Positions 31,005 through 39,290 of a DNA stretch of 64,000 nucleotides are shown here, piece after piece. Under the pieces are notes generated by a model. It ran no database searches and was not told the origin of the DNA. It saw only the letters and a program-made list of their open reading frames with translations. Source of the stretch: Nemertoderma westbladi (taxonomy: Eukaryota > Xenacoelomorpha > Nemertodermatida > Nemertodermatidae); contig JAUCBJ010001180.1 of assembly GCA_032718475.1 (NCBI GenBank), positions 62,001-126,000 on the forward strand, in the 5' to 3' direction. The stretch's first letter is position 1. The number at the start of each line of letters is the position of its first letter. Position numbers and translations under genes: made by a program.

Positions 31005-31888
31005 CGCAGAGGTGTGAAACGCAGAAGGTTTATACTGTGCCTTACCACCCTCAATCGGATGGGTTGGCCGAGCGCACAATTGGCACAGTCATACGATTAT
31101 TACGTTCGCTGACTGACCATCGTGGGCGGGATTGGGATATCCTATTGCCAGTCATTCAATTTGCTTACAACGTTACTGTACACGCATCCACGGGACATAC
31201 ACCATTTTATTTATTACATGGTTTCGAAGCACGTAGACCCGCAGATTATATGATTTTACCAGAGGGTGATAAATTTACTCCTCATAAACGTGCTAAATTA
31301 ATTGGTGAACATATGTCTGTTGTTTGGAATTTAGCTCGTAGAAATATTTTAATTTCTCAAAATAGACAAAAACAAAATTATGACCGTAAAGTGAGAGATG
31401 AGATTATTAATATTGGTGACATTGTTTGGGCCAGAAACCACTCAGTCAAACCTGGCACTGATCATAAACTTGCACCAAAATTTAATGGACCATATAGAGT
31501 AAGTGAAATAAATAATAAGAATTTATCTATTGTACCTATCAACGAGATAAATAATAATAATGTAAAAGTTATTAGTAGAGACAACGTTCGTTTGAGAGTC
31601 GGTCCCTACCTACCGCCTTTACCTACGAATGTTACAGTTTCTGGGCGTCGTCCGAAACCATTGCTTGGTCGTGATTACGATAGTCAGAAAAACTCCCATC
31701 AAAATACTCGTAATGTAGACGAAACCATTGTTTATCCGTGCCCTATTTGTGGAATTCCTTGGTTTTCGGAAGGTAATTCCATGGTCGCCTGTGACGGATG
31801 CCTTGAATGGTTCCATTTTGATTGTGTTGGTCTTGTAAATGAACCTAAGGAAGATAAATGGTTTTGTAGTGATTGTGACAGAAAATAA
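30953..31888 (+). CDS. Ty3 integrase C-terminal part with GPY/F module and PHD finger
   Basis: This is the continuation of integrase in another frame, with no start codon of its own; the listed start is only where the frame opens. It carries LLSDQGPNFRSKL (second catalytic Asp) and HPQSDGLAERTIGT (catalytic Glu), then KFNGPYRVSEI, a GPY/F module. The last 50 residues form a PHD finger: CPICG, VACDGCLEWFHFDC and WFCSDC give the C4HC3 order. Many Ty3 elements end integrase with a chromodomain; here a PHD finger takes that place and could steer insertion by reading histone tails (inference). The frame change is a one- or two-base indel at about 30930 and would inactivate the copy unless it is an assembly error. 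Confidence 0.88.
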   Translation: MLSDQGPNFRSKLVEELTQRCETQKVYTVPYHPQSDGLAERTIGTVIRLLRSLTDHRGRDWDILLPVIQFAYNVTVHASTGHTPFYLLHGFEARRPADYMILPEGDKFTPHKRAKLIGEHMSVVWNLARRNILISQNRQKQNYDRKVRDEIINIGDIVWARNHSVKPGTDHKLAPKFNGPYRVSEINNKNLSIVPINEINNNNVKVISRDNVRLRVGPYLPPLPTNVTVSGRRPKPLLGRDYDSQKNSHQNTRNVDETIVYPCPICGIPWFSEGNSMVACDGCLEWFHFDCVGLVNEPKEDKWFCSDCDRK

Positions 31889-32274
31889 TTATTCTTTTTA
31901 TACGAAATAAGTTAGAACGAAATTGAAACGATGTTACGGGAGTATATTTTGATGGCAATTACAATGTAATTAATAATTTAATTATTGTGCATATATTTTT
32001 AATTTGTATTTGGAAAACTATTTTTTGTGATGAAGGAAAGGAGTATTGCAGTTGTAATAGATTAAAGCATTTGGTACACCTAACAATATACTATATAGAT
32101 AATTTGATTGATACGATTATTATAAACTGAAAGTATTTTGTGAATTTATTTTGAGTGCGTTAATTACGATTATAATATAAAGAATTGAGATATGTTATTT
32201 TTTTAAGATAGTAGAATATTAATAGTGTAATAATTTTTTTAGTAATTTTGAAGATCGAGTCGATCTTTATTTCC

Positions 32275-32282
32275 AAGGGGGA
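32275..32282 (+). promoter_or_regulatory. Polypurine tract of the Ty3 element
   Basis: AAGGGGGA directly precedes the right LTR, in the place used for plus-strand priming. Confidence 0.75.
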
Positions 32283-32572
32283 TGTAATAGGAATATAACA
32301 GTATCGGTAGCGTATAGTATAGCCTTTACTTTGTTTTAGGTTAGGCATAGGCCTGTAGAACGTGGTTAGTATTTGTTGCTAATATAACTAAACTATATAT
32401 ATGATGATATTATTATGGTGGTCAAATGGTGATGTACAGATGTGATTATATTTTGTTATTATATTTTATTATACAGTCCCTATATTATGATGAACCAAGT
32501 ATAAGCAACAGACTACGTTATTTATATGATCGGGTTGATGCAGATAAGAGCATGATGAGATAGCTTATTACA
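32283..32572 (+). repeat. 3' LTR of the Ty3 element
   Basis: 290 bp, no difference seen from the 5' LTR. It ends TATTACA and is followed by ATTGTATGATTAAG, the other half of the fold-back arm. Confidence 0.92.
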
Positions 32573-32715
32573 ATTGTATGATTAAGTCCGGTACTTTCCC
32601 AAGTGTGTTATTTTTTGGTGTAGATTTTAATTACAGCTGTGTTCGCCTATGTTCCGCCTGTATTCTATTGTGTTCTGCTGTGTTCTACTGTGTTCTGCTG
32701 TGTTCTGTAAAAAGA

Positions 32716-33941
32716 ACTATCCCGAAACTAAAACCATTTATACAGTAGGCCCCTATATTATAATTGTTGTAGGCCTACGGTTTTTTCATGATTAAGTTCC
32801 TGTGCGCGTACGAAATGCGTAGCGATTTTGATTGACTGCATATTACCGTTTACAGATGAACTTATGTTTAAAGATATCGAAAAAGCTTCATTTGTTTCAT
32901 TTTCCTTTGACAGTTCAAACCGAATGGTGCGGTGGCTGATTGCGGCCTGCTATTATTGCCATTTTTTAATGTTTATCACCCGGGTGAAAAATATTTAAAT
33001 GTTTAACCTTTCGGTTATTGTTTTGATCAGAATAACATGCCACTATAACCTGATCCTTTCCCTTAATTGATTATTAGGATTGGGCGAGATATGCCAAGAG
33101 TGAATCTGGATCAAAATGATAGCTTTCGATATTATTTATAAGGAATCTAACCACATGTGTTCAGAGTTCTAACACATTCCTGGCGCGTTTTTCACCCGAT
33201 TCATAAATCGCCCCTTTCATTTTGAAACCACCTATATGTGATTTTTGCCGAAATGGAGATTGCTGCATTTCTTTATGTTAAAATGTCAGAATGTATTCTG
33301 AATCCGATTAACACACTTAGAAGGCCATACTCCCACGTATAACTGAGATATTTAACGTTTTAAAACCACCTTTATGCCAGTTTTGCATAGACCGCATTAT
33401 AAAGAAATGTTTTTTTAAAACAACCTATATAACACATTTTACTATTATAAATAGGGTAAGCCCGGGAAACGTTGATATAAAATTGGAAACAACGAATCAG
33501 AAGCTAGAATTGTTGTTTATTATGATAGGGGGAGACTTGTTTTATATTTTTAAAACTTAATAATCGAATTTGTCTTAAGGGTTTTAATGCTTTTTGAGTA
33601 ATTGTAAAAAATGTAATAATTTTTTGAAACAACCTATATCCCTATACATTGTTTCCTACCTAATATGTTATATAATTCCAATACCATAACTGTTTTTGTT
33701 TAAAATCGTTACATTTAATGGATTTAAAAGTAAATAAGACCAAAATCCTGGAATATATTACTTTCAAACAAAATTAGAATCGAAAATGCCGTTTTACAGG
33801 AAAAGTCAATTTTGTCATTTAGGTTGTTTGAAAATGAAAGGGACGAAATGTTTTTCACTGGGTGATAAACTGACTTTTCTTCAGACCAAACTGGGCTCAG
33901 TTTAGGTGTCCCGCTTTGGCACTCTGTCAATCTGGTCACCT
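32716..33941. other. Non-coding interior of the TA-flanked DNA element
   Basis: Contains several AACAACCTATAT or AACCACCTATAT motifs (33220-33650) and a CACCCGGGTGA palindrome near 32977. No ORF of note and no RNA gene. Confidence 0.35.
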
Positions 33942-33995
33942 TAACCATAACATAACATATATCCTTGATCTCCAATCACCTCTCACCACAATTAT

Positions 33996-34533
33996 TGTGA
34001 CGGGATCCAGGAGGGATCCCGATTTATCCGATGTGGTATTTAGTCCACGCGTCCCCGCCGTGTATAAGAGTGAAATAAAGATAACTGAGTTCTGAAGTTC
34101 GGTGTATAATAATAGGTTATAGGATATAGATATATTGTGGATTATACGGTAGGCGGGATACGGTAACTAAAGTCCCGTGATCCCCTAACTAAACTAATTG
34201 GCTGTACCCTACGCTAGCACTGCTGCACTGAGATAACTGAATCACTGATTAATAGGTTATTGGTTATATTGCACGGTGGCCTTACTGCTACTCAATCGAT
34301 GCCATTCCCCCCTCTGATTGGTTAATACCCTTGTTGGCGCCCCGTGGAGTATTCCCGTTCACTCCACCTGTTCTCCTTGGGTTAGGGGTTTGGCCCCTGA
34401 CCCTCTATTGTGTGCTTCCTTCCCACTCTTATTGGGATGGCACGAGTTGGTTAATTGCCCAATCTCGTGGCTCCCAATATTGCTTATCGGCTAATAACTT
34501 TATGGGGTGTTGGTGGGATTGAATAAGCTAACA
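33996..34533 (-). repeat. 3' LTR of the 12-kb element
   Basis: 538 bp. On the minus strand it starts TGTTAGCTTATTCAATCC and ends GATCCCGTCACA. It is preceded on that strand by a purine tract. Confidence 0.92.
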
Positions 34534-34542
34534 CTCCCCCCC
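34534..34542 (-). promoter_or_regulatory. Polypurine tract of the 12-kb element
   Basis: The minus strand reads GGGGGGGAG immediately before the 3' LTR, a typical plus-strand primer site. It fixes the element's orientation. Confidence 0.75.
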
Positions 34543-35240
34543 ATGCTATCTTCCCGGTAAGAAGATAGCATCAACCAAAAAGTGCGTTACAATCCCGCTG
34601 GATCCCGATCTAGTATCGGGTGTGGGGTGGAATTCTTTTCTCTAGGAGCCGGCTTTCCAGGCCGCCCCCTATGGGTATGATAACGCTACCCTGTGTGCCT
34701 GGCGTCTCATGTCGGGCCGATCGCGCTCACCTCTTCACGCGATTTTTGTTTCCCCAACATTTTCGCCCTATCTCACCTTCACTCTCACCCTAACTCTCTC
34801 ATACCCCCGGACCTCCTCGTCCCTCACTCAGCCTCTTATTCTCCCCCCCCCACACTAGAATTGCGTTCGCACTCTCTCCGCACTTCGCACTCTTATTCCG
34901 ATTCTCAACTCCACTTTGACTGTTTTATCTCTCCTGACGAACCTCCCCCCCCTCTCGTGCCGTCGCACTCAAGAAGCGTGAAATTGTCAGTTGTCTCGTC
35001 CATAGTGCCATAGTCAGTTGTCCCCCAGTCCCAGTAGCTAATTGAGAAAGGTTGTATGACTATAGTACTTACTCCAAACGTATGTATTTTACTGCTAATC
35101 ACTACGTACGTACATACAAATTGCACTTATATAGTTATTTGCATTAATTAAATTTATACTTAATAGTTCGTACGTTACATGCGGCGCCTTCCAGGCGCAC
35201 CACTTCCCAGTCTCAGTCTCATTCCCTCGTCTCCGGGAAC
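34543..35240 (-). other. 3' untranslated part of the 12-kb element
   Basis: Pyrimidine-rich on the plus strand between 34780 and 34960. No ORF on the element's strand. Plus-strand open frames here are compositional. Confidence 0.45.
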
Positions 35241-36494
35241 TTATCTGTTCCTCCTCACGTCCTCTTCCCTGGCCCGTTTCTTGGTTATCACCGCTCCTCT
35301 GGCATCATCCGCTTTCTGCTTCCGGACCTTCGCTGCCACTTCCTTGCTGATCCCGGTCGTCGGCTCCTTGGGCGCTGGTGTTATTAAAGCCCGATACCGC
35401 TTCGCCGGTGGCCCCTCAGAATGGCCTGGTTGTCTCCCTCGTGTGGCGTCCCATAGGATCATTTTCATTGCCTTTGGTACGTGTTCCGCCAAGAAATCCC
35501 TAAACTCCCTCCGGTTCTCTGGTGTCCACCTGTCCAGGTACCGTTGCGTGTTCATAACTCCGGCGAACGATGCCGCCGTAGCTACCTCTTGATAGGTAAA
35601 CGGTAACCTTCGCTTTATGATTTCCATGTGGGTCTCCTGGTTTATGAGGAAGAAACCCCACTTGAACTCTTGGGCCTTCATGCGCTGGCGCGTCATGGCC
35701 CCGACGTCGGCCCACTCCTCGAACCTCGTGAACTTCTCCTCGTCGCTCATCCAGTCGCACTCGCGTCCGTAGTGTCCCCGAAAGTGGCACTTTGGACATC
35801 GGTTATGCAACCGTGGACACGCCCCCATCCTGTGACTTGGTTCTCTACAATAGAGACAAAAGGTTCCCCGTTGGAACCGGTATAGGCAGCTGCTTTCCTG
35901 ATGGGTCTGTCTCCCACAGTAGTCGCAGCCGAGTACCAATGTCTCCCGTCCCACCTCGTCTTTCGTCCCAAGCGATCTCCGCGGTCTATGGAGTCGCTGG
36001 TAGGTGAACTTCTCTACATTGCTCTCCCTGTTTACGTCGATCTCTCCGCCCCTCTCGGGCATCGTCTCCCCGAATACTATCCGCGGTGCCGTTCCCGGTT
36101 GCTCGCCCAACCTGATGGTGCTCCCCGCGAAATCCATCGCCGGCTCCTCGCGCACCCAGGTCCGCTTGCCGGATCTGTTCCAGAAGGCCCTCGCCCCACT
36201 GGCTGTCACCACCCTTCCGCCAACCCAGTCCGTGTCCGAGTGGCCTATCCTCTCGATGGGCGGCATCTCTCCGAATTCGTCGTCATCGTCCTCCTCTTCC
36301 GGTAGCGTCTCCAATCCCGGTGTCCCGATGGATCCACTATGTCCCTTCCCGCCTTGGCTCTCGCCCGTAGCTCTCCATCCCTCCAGCTCCCTTAGCTTCC
36401 TTGGCGGTTGGTCGCCCTCGGCGCCCGCTGGTATGGGCACCGTTTGCAACCCCGACGTCGACTGTTTCGGCGATCCCACCGTCCACCCCAATTC
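35241..36494 (-). CDS. Zinc-knuckle protein, C-terminal part of the element's second frame
   Basis: It shares its frame with the two segments before it and follows a TGA at 36495-36497; no ATG is needed if the stop is read through. Residues 190-245 contain three CX2CX4HX4C knuckles: CDYCGRQTHQESSC, CLYCREPSHRMGAC and CPKCHFRGHYGREC. They are followed by a helical segment with FEEWADVGAMTRQRMKAQEF and a lysine- and arginine-rich end (KKRAREEDVRRNR) that could act as a nuclear signal or bind RNA. CCHC triplets bind single-stranded nucleic acid in Gag nucleocapsids. A second Gag-like nucleocapsid protein is the simplest reading. No catalytic domain was seen here. Confidence 0.65.
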   Translation of the reverse strand, partial: ELGWTVGSPKQSTSGLQTVPIPAGAEGDQPPRKLRELEGWRATGESQGGKGHSGSIGTPGLETLPEEEDDDDEFGEMPPIERIGHSDTDWVGGRVVTASGARAFWNRSGKRTWVREEPAMDFAGSTIRLGEQPGTAPRIVFGETMPERGGEIDVNRESNVEKFTYQRLHRPRRSLGTKDEVGRETLVLGCDYCGRQTHQESSCLYRFQRGTFCLYCREPSHRMGACPRLHNRCPKCHFRGHYGRECDWMSDEEKFTRFEEWADVGAMTRQRMKAQEFKWGFFLINQETHMEIIKRRLPFTYQEVATAASFAGVMNTQRYLDRWTPENRREFRDFLAEHVPKAMKMILWDATRGRQPGHSEGPPAKRYRALITPAPKEPTTGISKEVAAKVRKQKADDARGAVITKKRAREEDVRRNR

Positions 36495-36497
36495 TCA

Positions 36498-36746
36498 CCC
36501 TAGAGACTCCCCCGAACTCCCTGACGAAGTCCAATGAAGTTCGTCTAGGCCCGCCTGTTCCTCGAAGCCGTAACTCTGTGCCCTGGCCTCCTCTTCCCTC
36601 TCCTCTGCTTCTATCCTCTCCCGTCTAGCGACTTCTTCCAGTCGCTTTGCTTCTCGTCTGTCCGCCTCTAGCTGCTCCCATCTCTGATACGGTGTATCTG
36701 TCTCCCCGTCTACCAGATGTCGGCTGTTGTAGTACACCGACTCGCC
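36498..36746 (-). CDS. Short linker segment between in-frame TAG and TGA
   Basis: About 83 codons with YYNSRHLVDGETDTPYQRW and then an extremely charged helix (ADRREAKRLEEVARRER). The frame is the same as the exonuclease-like ORF before it (ends TAG, 36747-36749) and the zinc-knuckle part after it (starts after TGA, 36495-36497). It therefore looks like part of one protein of about 845 codons with two stops. Confidence 0.55.
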
Positions 36747-37775
36747 CTACAGCCCCGGGTGGTCTACCAGACCGTCAAAGGCTGTCTTAAAGGCTCTCCT
36801 GTAGCTTAGGGGTGATCCCGATAACAGAAATGCCCCTGGTTCCCTTTCGATAACTACGGTCATGAATAAGTTAAGCAAACTTATCATCATCCAGTCCTCC
36901 TGCAGGATATATCGCTTCTGATATACCTTTATCGCTCCTCTGCGAAACTGATATACCTCCTGCTTTCCCGGTCTCGCTCCCCACTTCAGCGAGTTCGCCA
37001 GTTCTGCTCCGTATTCTTCCCTAAACTTTCCCCAGTCCATCGGTTTGTGGCATACGAGCCCCAATAATTGGCCCATCGCCACCGCCCCGCATTGGCCTGT
37101 GTTCTCGACCACCCCCAATCCATCCGGTGCTGTCATAGCCATAAAGACTTTCTGCATATCCAGGAGGTTGGTGGCGTCCGGACCGATGATCCTCTCCGCG
37201 TCCTCGCGAATCGCCGATCCCACCTTCGTCGTCGACTTCTCTCTTACTAGTACTTGTACCGCTTTCGGCAATCGATCTAGTTTCGGCCCGTCCTTCTTCC
37301 CATACGTCCCTAGGTCGAATAAGAAGATGTCTCCATTCGGCGCGGCCAAATGTAGGAGTATGGTCCTGGCCGACCCTGCCGTTCCTCGTCTCGAACCCGC
37401 TTCGTCCTCCACGGTTCCCTCGTCATCTAGGATCATATATCCTCCTCTGTTGACGGACTCTATGAATCTTTTCCAGTCCTTCCTCGGCGATTCCCTCGGA
37501 TACTTCGGAATCCCGAACTTCGCCTCGTCTCCTTTCACCACGTAGTGGAAGTGTTGGAAGATCGCGTTGTCCAGCGACGGCGTCCCGTAGGTCCCGACCA
37601 ACCGCTGTTCGTGCGCCTCCCGGAAGTGATCCTGCAGCGCTCGTGCCGCGTGACCCCTTTCCAACCTCTCGTAGTATCCTCTCGTCTTCTCCTCCGGGTG
37701 TCTTTCGGTGAAATCCACCAATATTTCTTTCCCTCCTGACTCCGCCTTTCTCTTCCTGATCAGCTTACTCGCCAT
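36747..37775 (-). CDS. Possible 3'-5' exonuclease-like (DEDD) protein of the 12-kb element
   Basis: ATG at 37775 opens MASKLIRKRKAESGGKE. Residues about 110-220 resemble the WRN/EXD2/RNase D exonuclease fold. MILDDEGTVE gives a DxE-like motif I. LLHLAAPNGDIFLFDLGTY matches the second strand and following loop. LPKAVQVLV, KVGSAIREDAERI gives motif II with its aspartate. The third motif (YxxxD or HxxxD) is not clear; AIKVYQKRYIL near 285 is the best position and lacks the aspartate. So an active, an inactive or a merely similar domain are all possible. I know of no such domain in standard LTR elements. It replaces pol in this element. The ORF ends in TAG at 36747-36749 with the same frame open beyond. 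Confidence 0.5.
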   Translation of the reverse strand: MASKLIRKRKAESGGKEILVDFTERHPEEKTRGYYERLERGHAARALQDHFREAHEQRLVGTYGTPSLDNAIFQHFHYVVKGDEAKFGIPKYPRESPRKDWKRFIESVNRGGYMILDDEGTVEDEAGSRRGTAGSARTILLHLAAPNGDIFLFDLGTYGKKDGPKLDRLPKAVQVLVREKSTTKVGSAIREDAERIIGPDATNLLDMQKVFMAMTAPDGLGVVENTGQCGAVAMGQLLGLVCHKPMDWGKFREEYGAELANSLKWGARPGKQEVYQFRRGAIKVYQKRYILQEDWMMISLLNLFMTVVIEREPGAFLLSGSPLSYRRAFKTAFDGLVDHPGL

Positions 37776-38199
37776 TCCGAACACTACACTCGCTCACCTG
37801 TAGGGTGGTGCCTTACCAAGGCGCAATACAGATGAGTGATGTATTAGGATGTTTCGTACAGTTCGATAATGGCCTACTTTTCTACTTAATTTCGCCTTTT
37901 AGCCTAAATTTAACCTAATTAATTTCGGAGCTAGTAAATCAGCCTAATTTACAATTTCCGTCCGTTACTTTTATTATGTTCTAGAACGACTTTCCTTGTG
38001 TTGCCACTATTCTTCGATTTTTAGCCCTATTCTATTTATTTGTTTGTTTTGATCCCACTGTCCTACTACCTACTACTGCCTATGGATTTATTCTATTCTC
38101 TGGTCCATATTCTGGCCTACACTGTGGGCCCATGCAGTACAGCAGTATGCGTCGTGTGGCCGCACGATTTATCCAGCTGTACTCATATGCCCCCCTCTC
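37776..38199 (-). other. Spacer upstream of the exonuclease-like ORF
   Basis: Non-coding and AT-rich between 37800 and 38200. It could hold an internal promoter or splice acceptor for the second frame, but none could be supported. Confidence 0.3.
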
Positions 38200-39135
38200 G
38201 CTATTAACTCTACTTACTACTAACTAATATCTATATCCTATTTACCCCTTTTACCTCTCACTCTCTCTCTCTAACTAATGGTACTACGTACCCTCTAACT
38301 CTAACTAACGGTACTACGTACCTACTAACTCTAACTATCGGTACTACGTACCCTCTAACTCTAACTCTAACTAGGTACTACGTACCTACTGACTCTCTAA
38401 CTATCGGTACTACGTACCTTCTAACTCTAACTCTAACTAGGTACTACGTACCTACTAACTCTCTAACTATCGGTACTACGTACCCTCTAACTCTGACTCT
38501 AACTCTAACTAGGTACTACGTACCTACTGACTCTCTAACTATCGGTACTACGTACCCTCTAACTCTAACTAACGGTACTACGTACCCTCTAACTCTAACT
38601 CTAACTAGGTACTACGTGCCTACTGACTCTCTAACTATCGGTACTACGTACCCTCTAACTCTAACTCTAACTAGGTACTACGTACCTACTAACTCTCTAA
38701 CTATCGGTACTACGTACCCTCTAACTCTGACTCTAACTCTAACTAGGTACTACGTACCTACTGACTCTCTAACTCTAGGTACTACGTACCTACTAACTAA
38801 CTAACTCTAGGCACTACGTACCTACTAACTAACTAACTAACTCTAGGTACTACGTACCTACTAACTCTCTAACTCTAGGTACTACGTACCTACTAACTCT
38901 CTAACTCTAGGTACTACGTACCTACTAACTAACTAACTCTAGGCACTACGTACCTACTAACTAACTAACTATAGGCACTACGTACCTACTAACTAACTAA
39001 CTAACTCTAGGTACTACGTACCTACTAACTCTCTAACTCTAGGTACTACGTACCTACTAACTCTCTAACTCTAGGTACTACGTACCTACTAACTAACTAA
39101 CTCTAGGCACTACGTACCTACTAACTAACTAACTA
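38200..39135. repeat. Minisatellite of palindromic GGTACTACGTACC with CTAACT spacers
   Basis: About 30 copies of GGTACTACGTACC (5-bp inverted arms around TAC), spaced by CTACTAACTCTCTAACTCTA-like sequence of changing length. It occupies the place where pol would be expected, between protease and the second ORF. Each unit can form a small hairpin. Not telomeric: the CTAACT spacers do not form CCCTAA arrays. Confidence 0.9.
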
Positions 39136-39290
39136 TTATTTTTATTTTATTTTTATTTTATTTGTGTGGGAAGGGCGTCTCGCCCTCAATCCCACCCCCC
39201 TCAGTCCAAAATTTGGACGACTAAACTCCATTCTAACTCCAATTTAAGGTGCCCCTTCTAGAAGACAGGTAACACCTCTGCCCGCACCTT

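Larger units (their letters stand above)
26222..32572 (+). mobile_element. Full-length Ty3-type LTR retrotransposon, 6,351 bp
   Basis: Two 290-bp LTRs (26222-26511 and 32283-32572) appear identical, start TGTAATA and end TATTACA. A tRNA primer site follows the left LTR, and a purine tract precedes the right one. Gag and Pol share one long frame, broken once within integrase. Flanking bases are GTTG on the left and ATTG on the right, a 4-bp duplication with one mismatch. Identical LTRs mean very recent insertion. Confidence 0.92.
25614..32715. mobile_element. Fold-back element with GAACACAG-repeat arms, copy 2, split by the Ty3 element
   Basis: The left arm 25614-25825 starts TCTTTTTACAGAACACAG and has seven or so GAACACAG-type units. 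The right arm consists of 26151-26221 plus 32573-32715 and is its near-identical reverse complement. A loop of about 330 bp lies between. The Ty3 element sits inside the right arm; the intact left arm shows the sequence before that insertion. High arm identity suggests a recent origin or gene conversion. Confidence 0.8.
24752..33943. mobile_element. TA-flanked DNA element with AGGTGACCAGA termini, filled by later insertions
   Basis: AGGTGACCAGA begins at 24754 after TA, and its reverse complement TCTGGTCACCT ends at 33941 before TA. TA target duplication with short inverted ends is Tc1/mariner-like. The ends are separated by 9.2 kb, but about 7.7 kb of that is the LINE fragment, the fold-back element and the Ty3 element, leaving about 1.5 kb. 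No transposase ORF is visible. Pairing of the two ends as one element is an inference. Confidence 0.45.

Noticed and set aside
35241-36491. Chromodomain or transposase in the zinc-knuckle ORF
   Set aside because: Only CCHC knuckles and charged helices are visible.
36747-37775. Integrase or RT assignment for the minus-strand ORF
   Set aside because: No HHCC, DDE or xDD motif. The residues fit an exonuclease-like pattern better.
38200-39135. Telomeric or telomere-like DNA because of CTAACT repeats
   Set aside because: The unit is not CCCTAA, and it lies inside an LTR element with palindromes between the CTAACT stretches.
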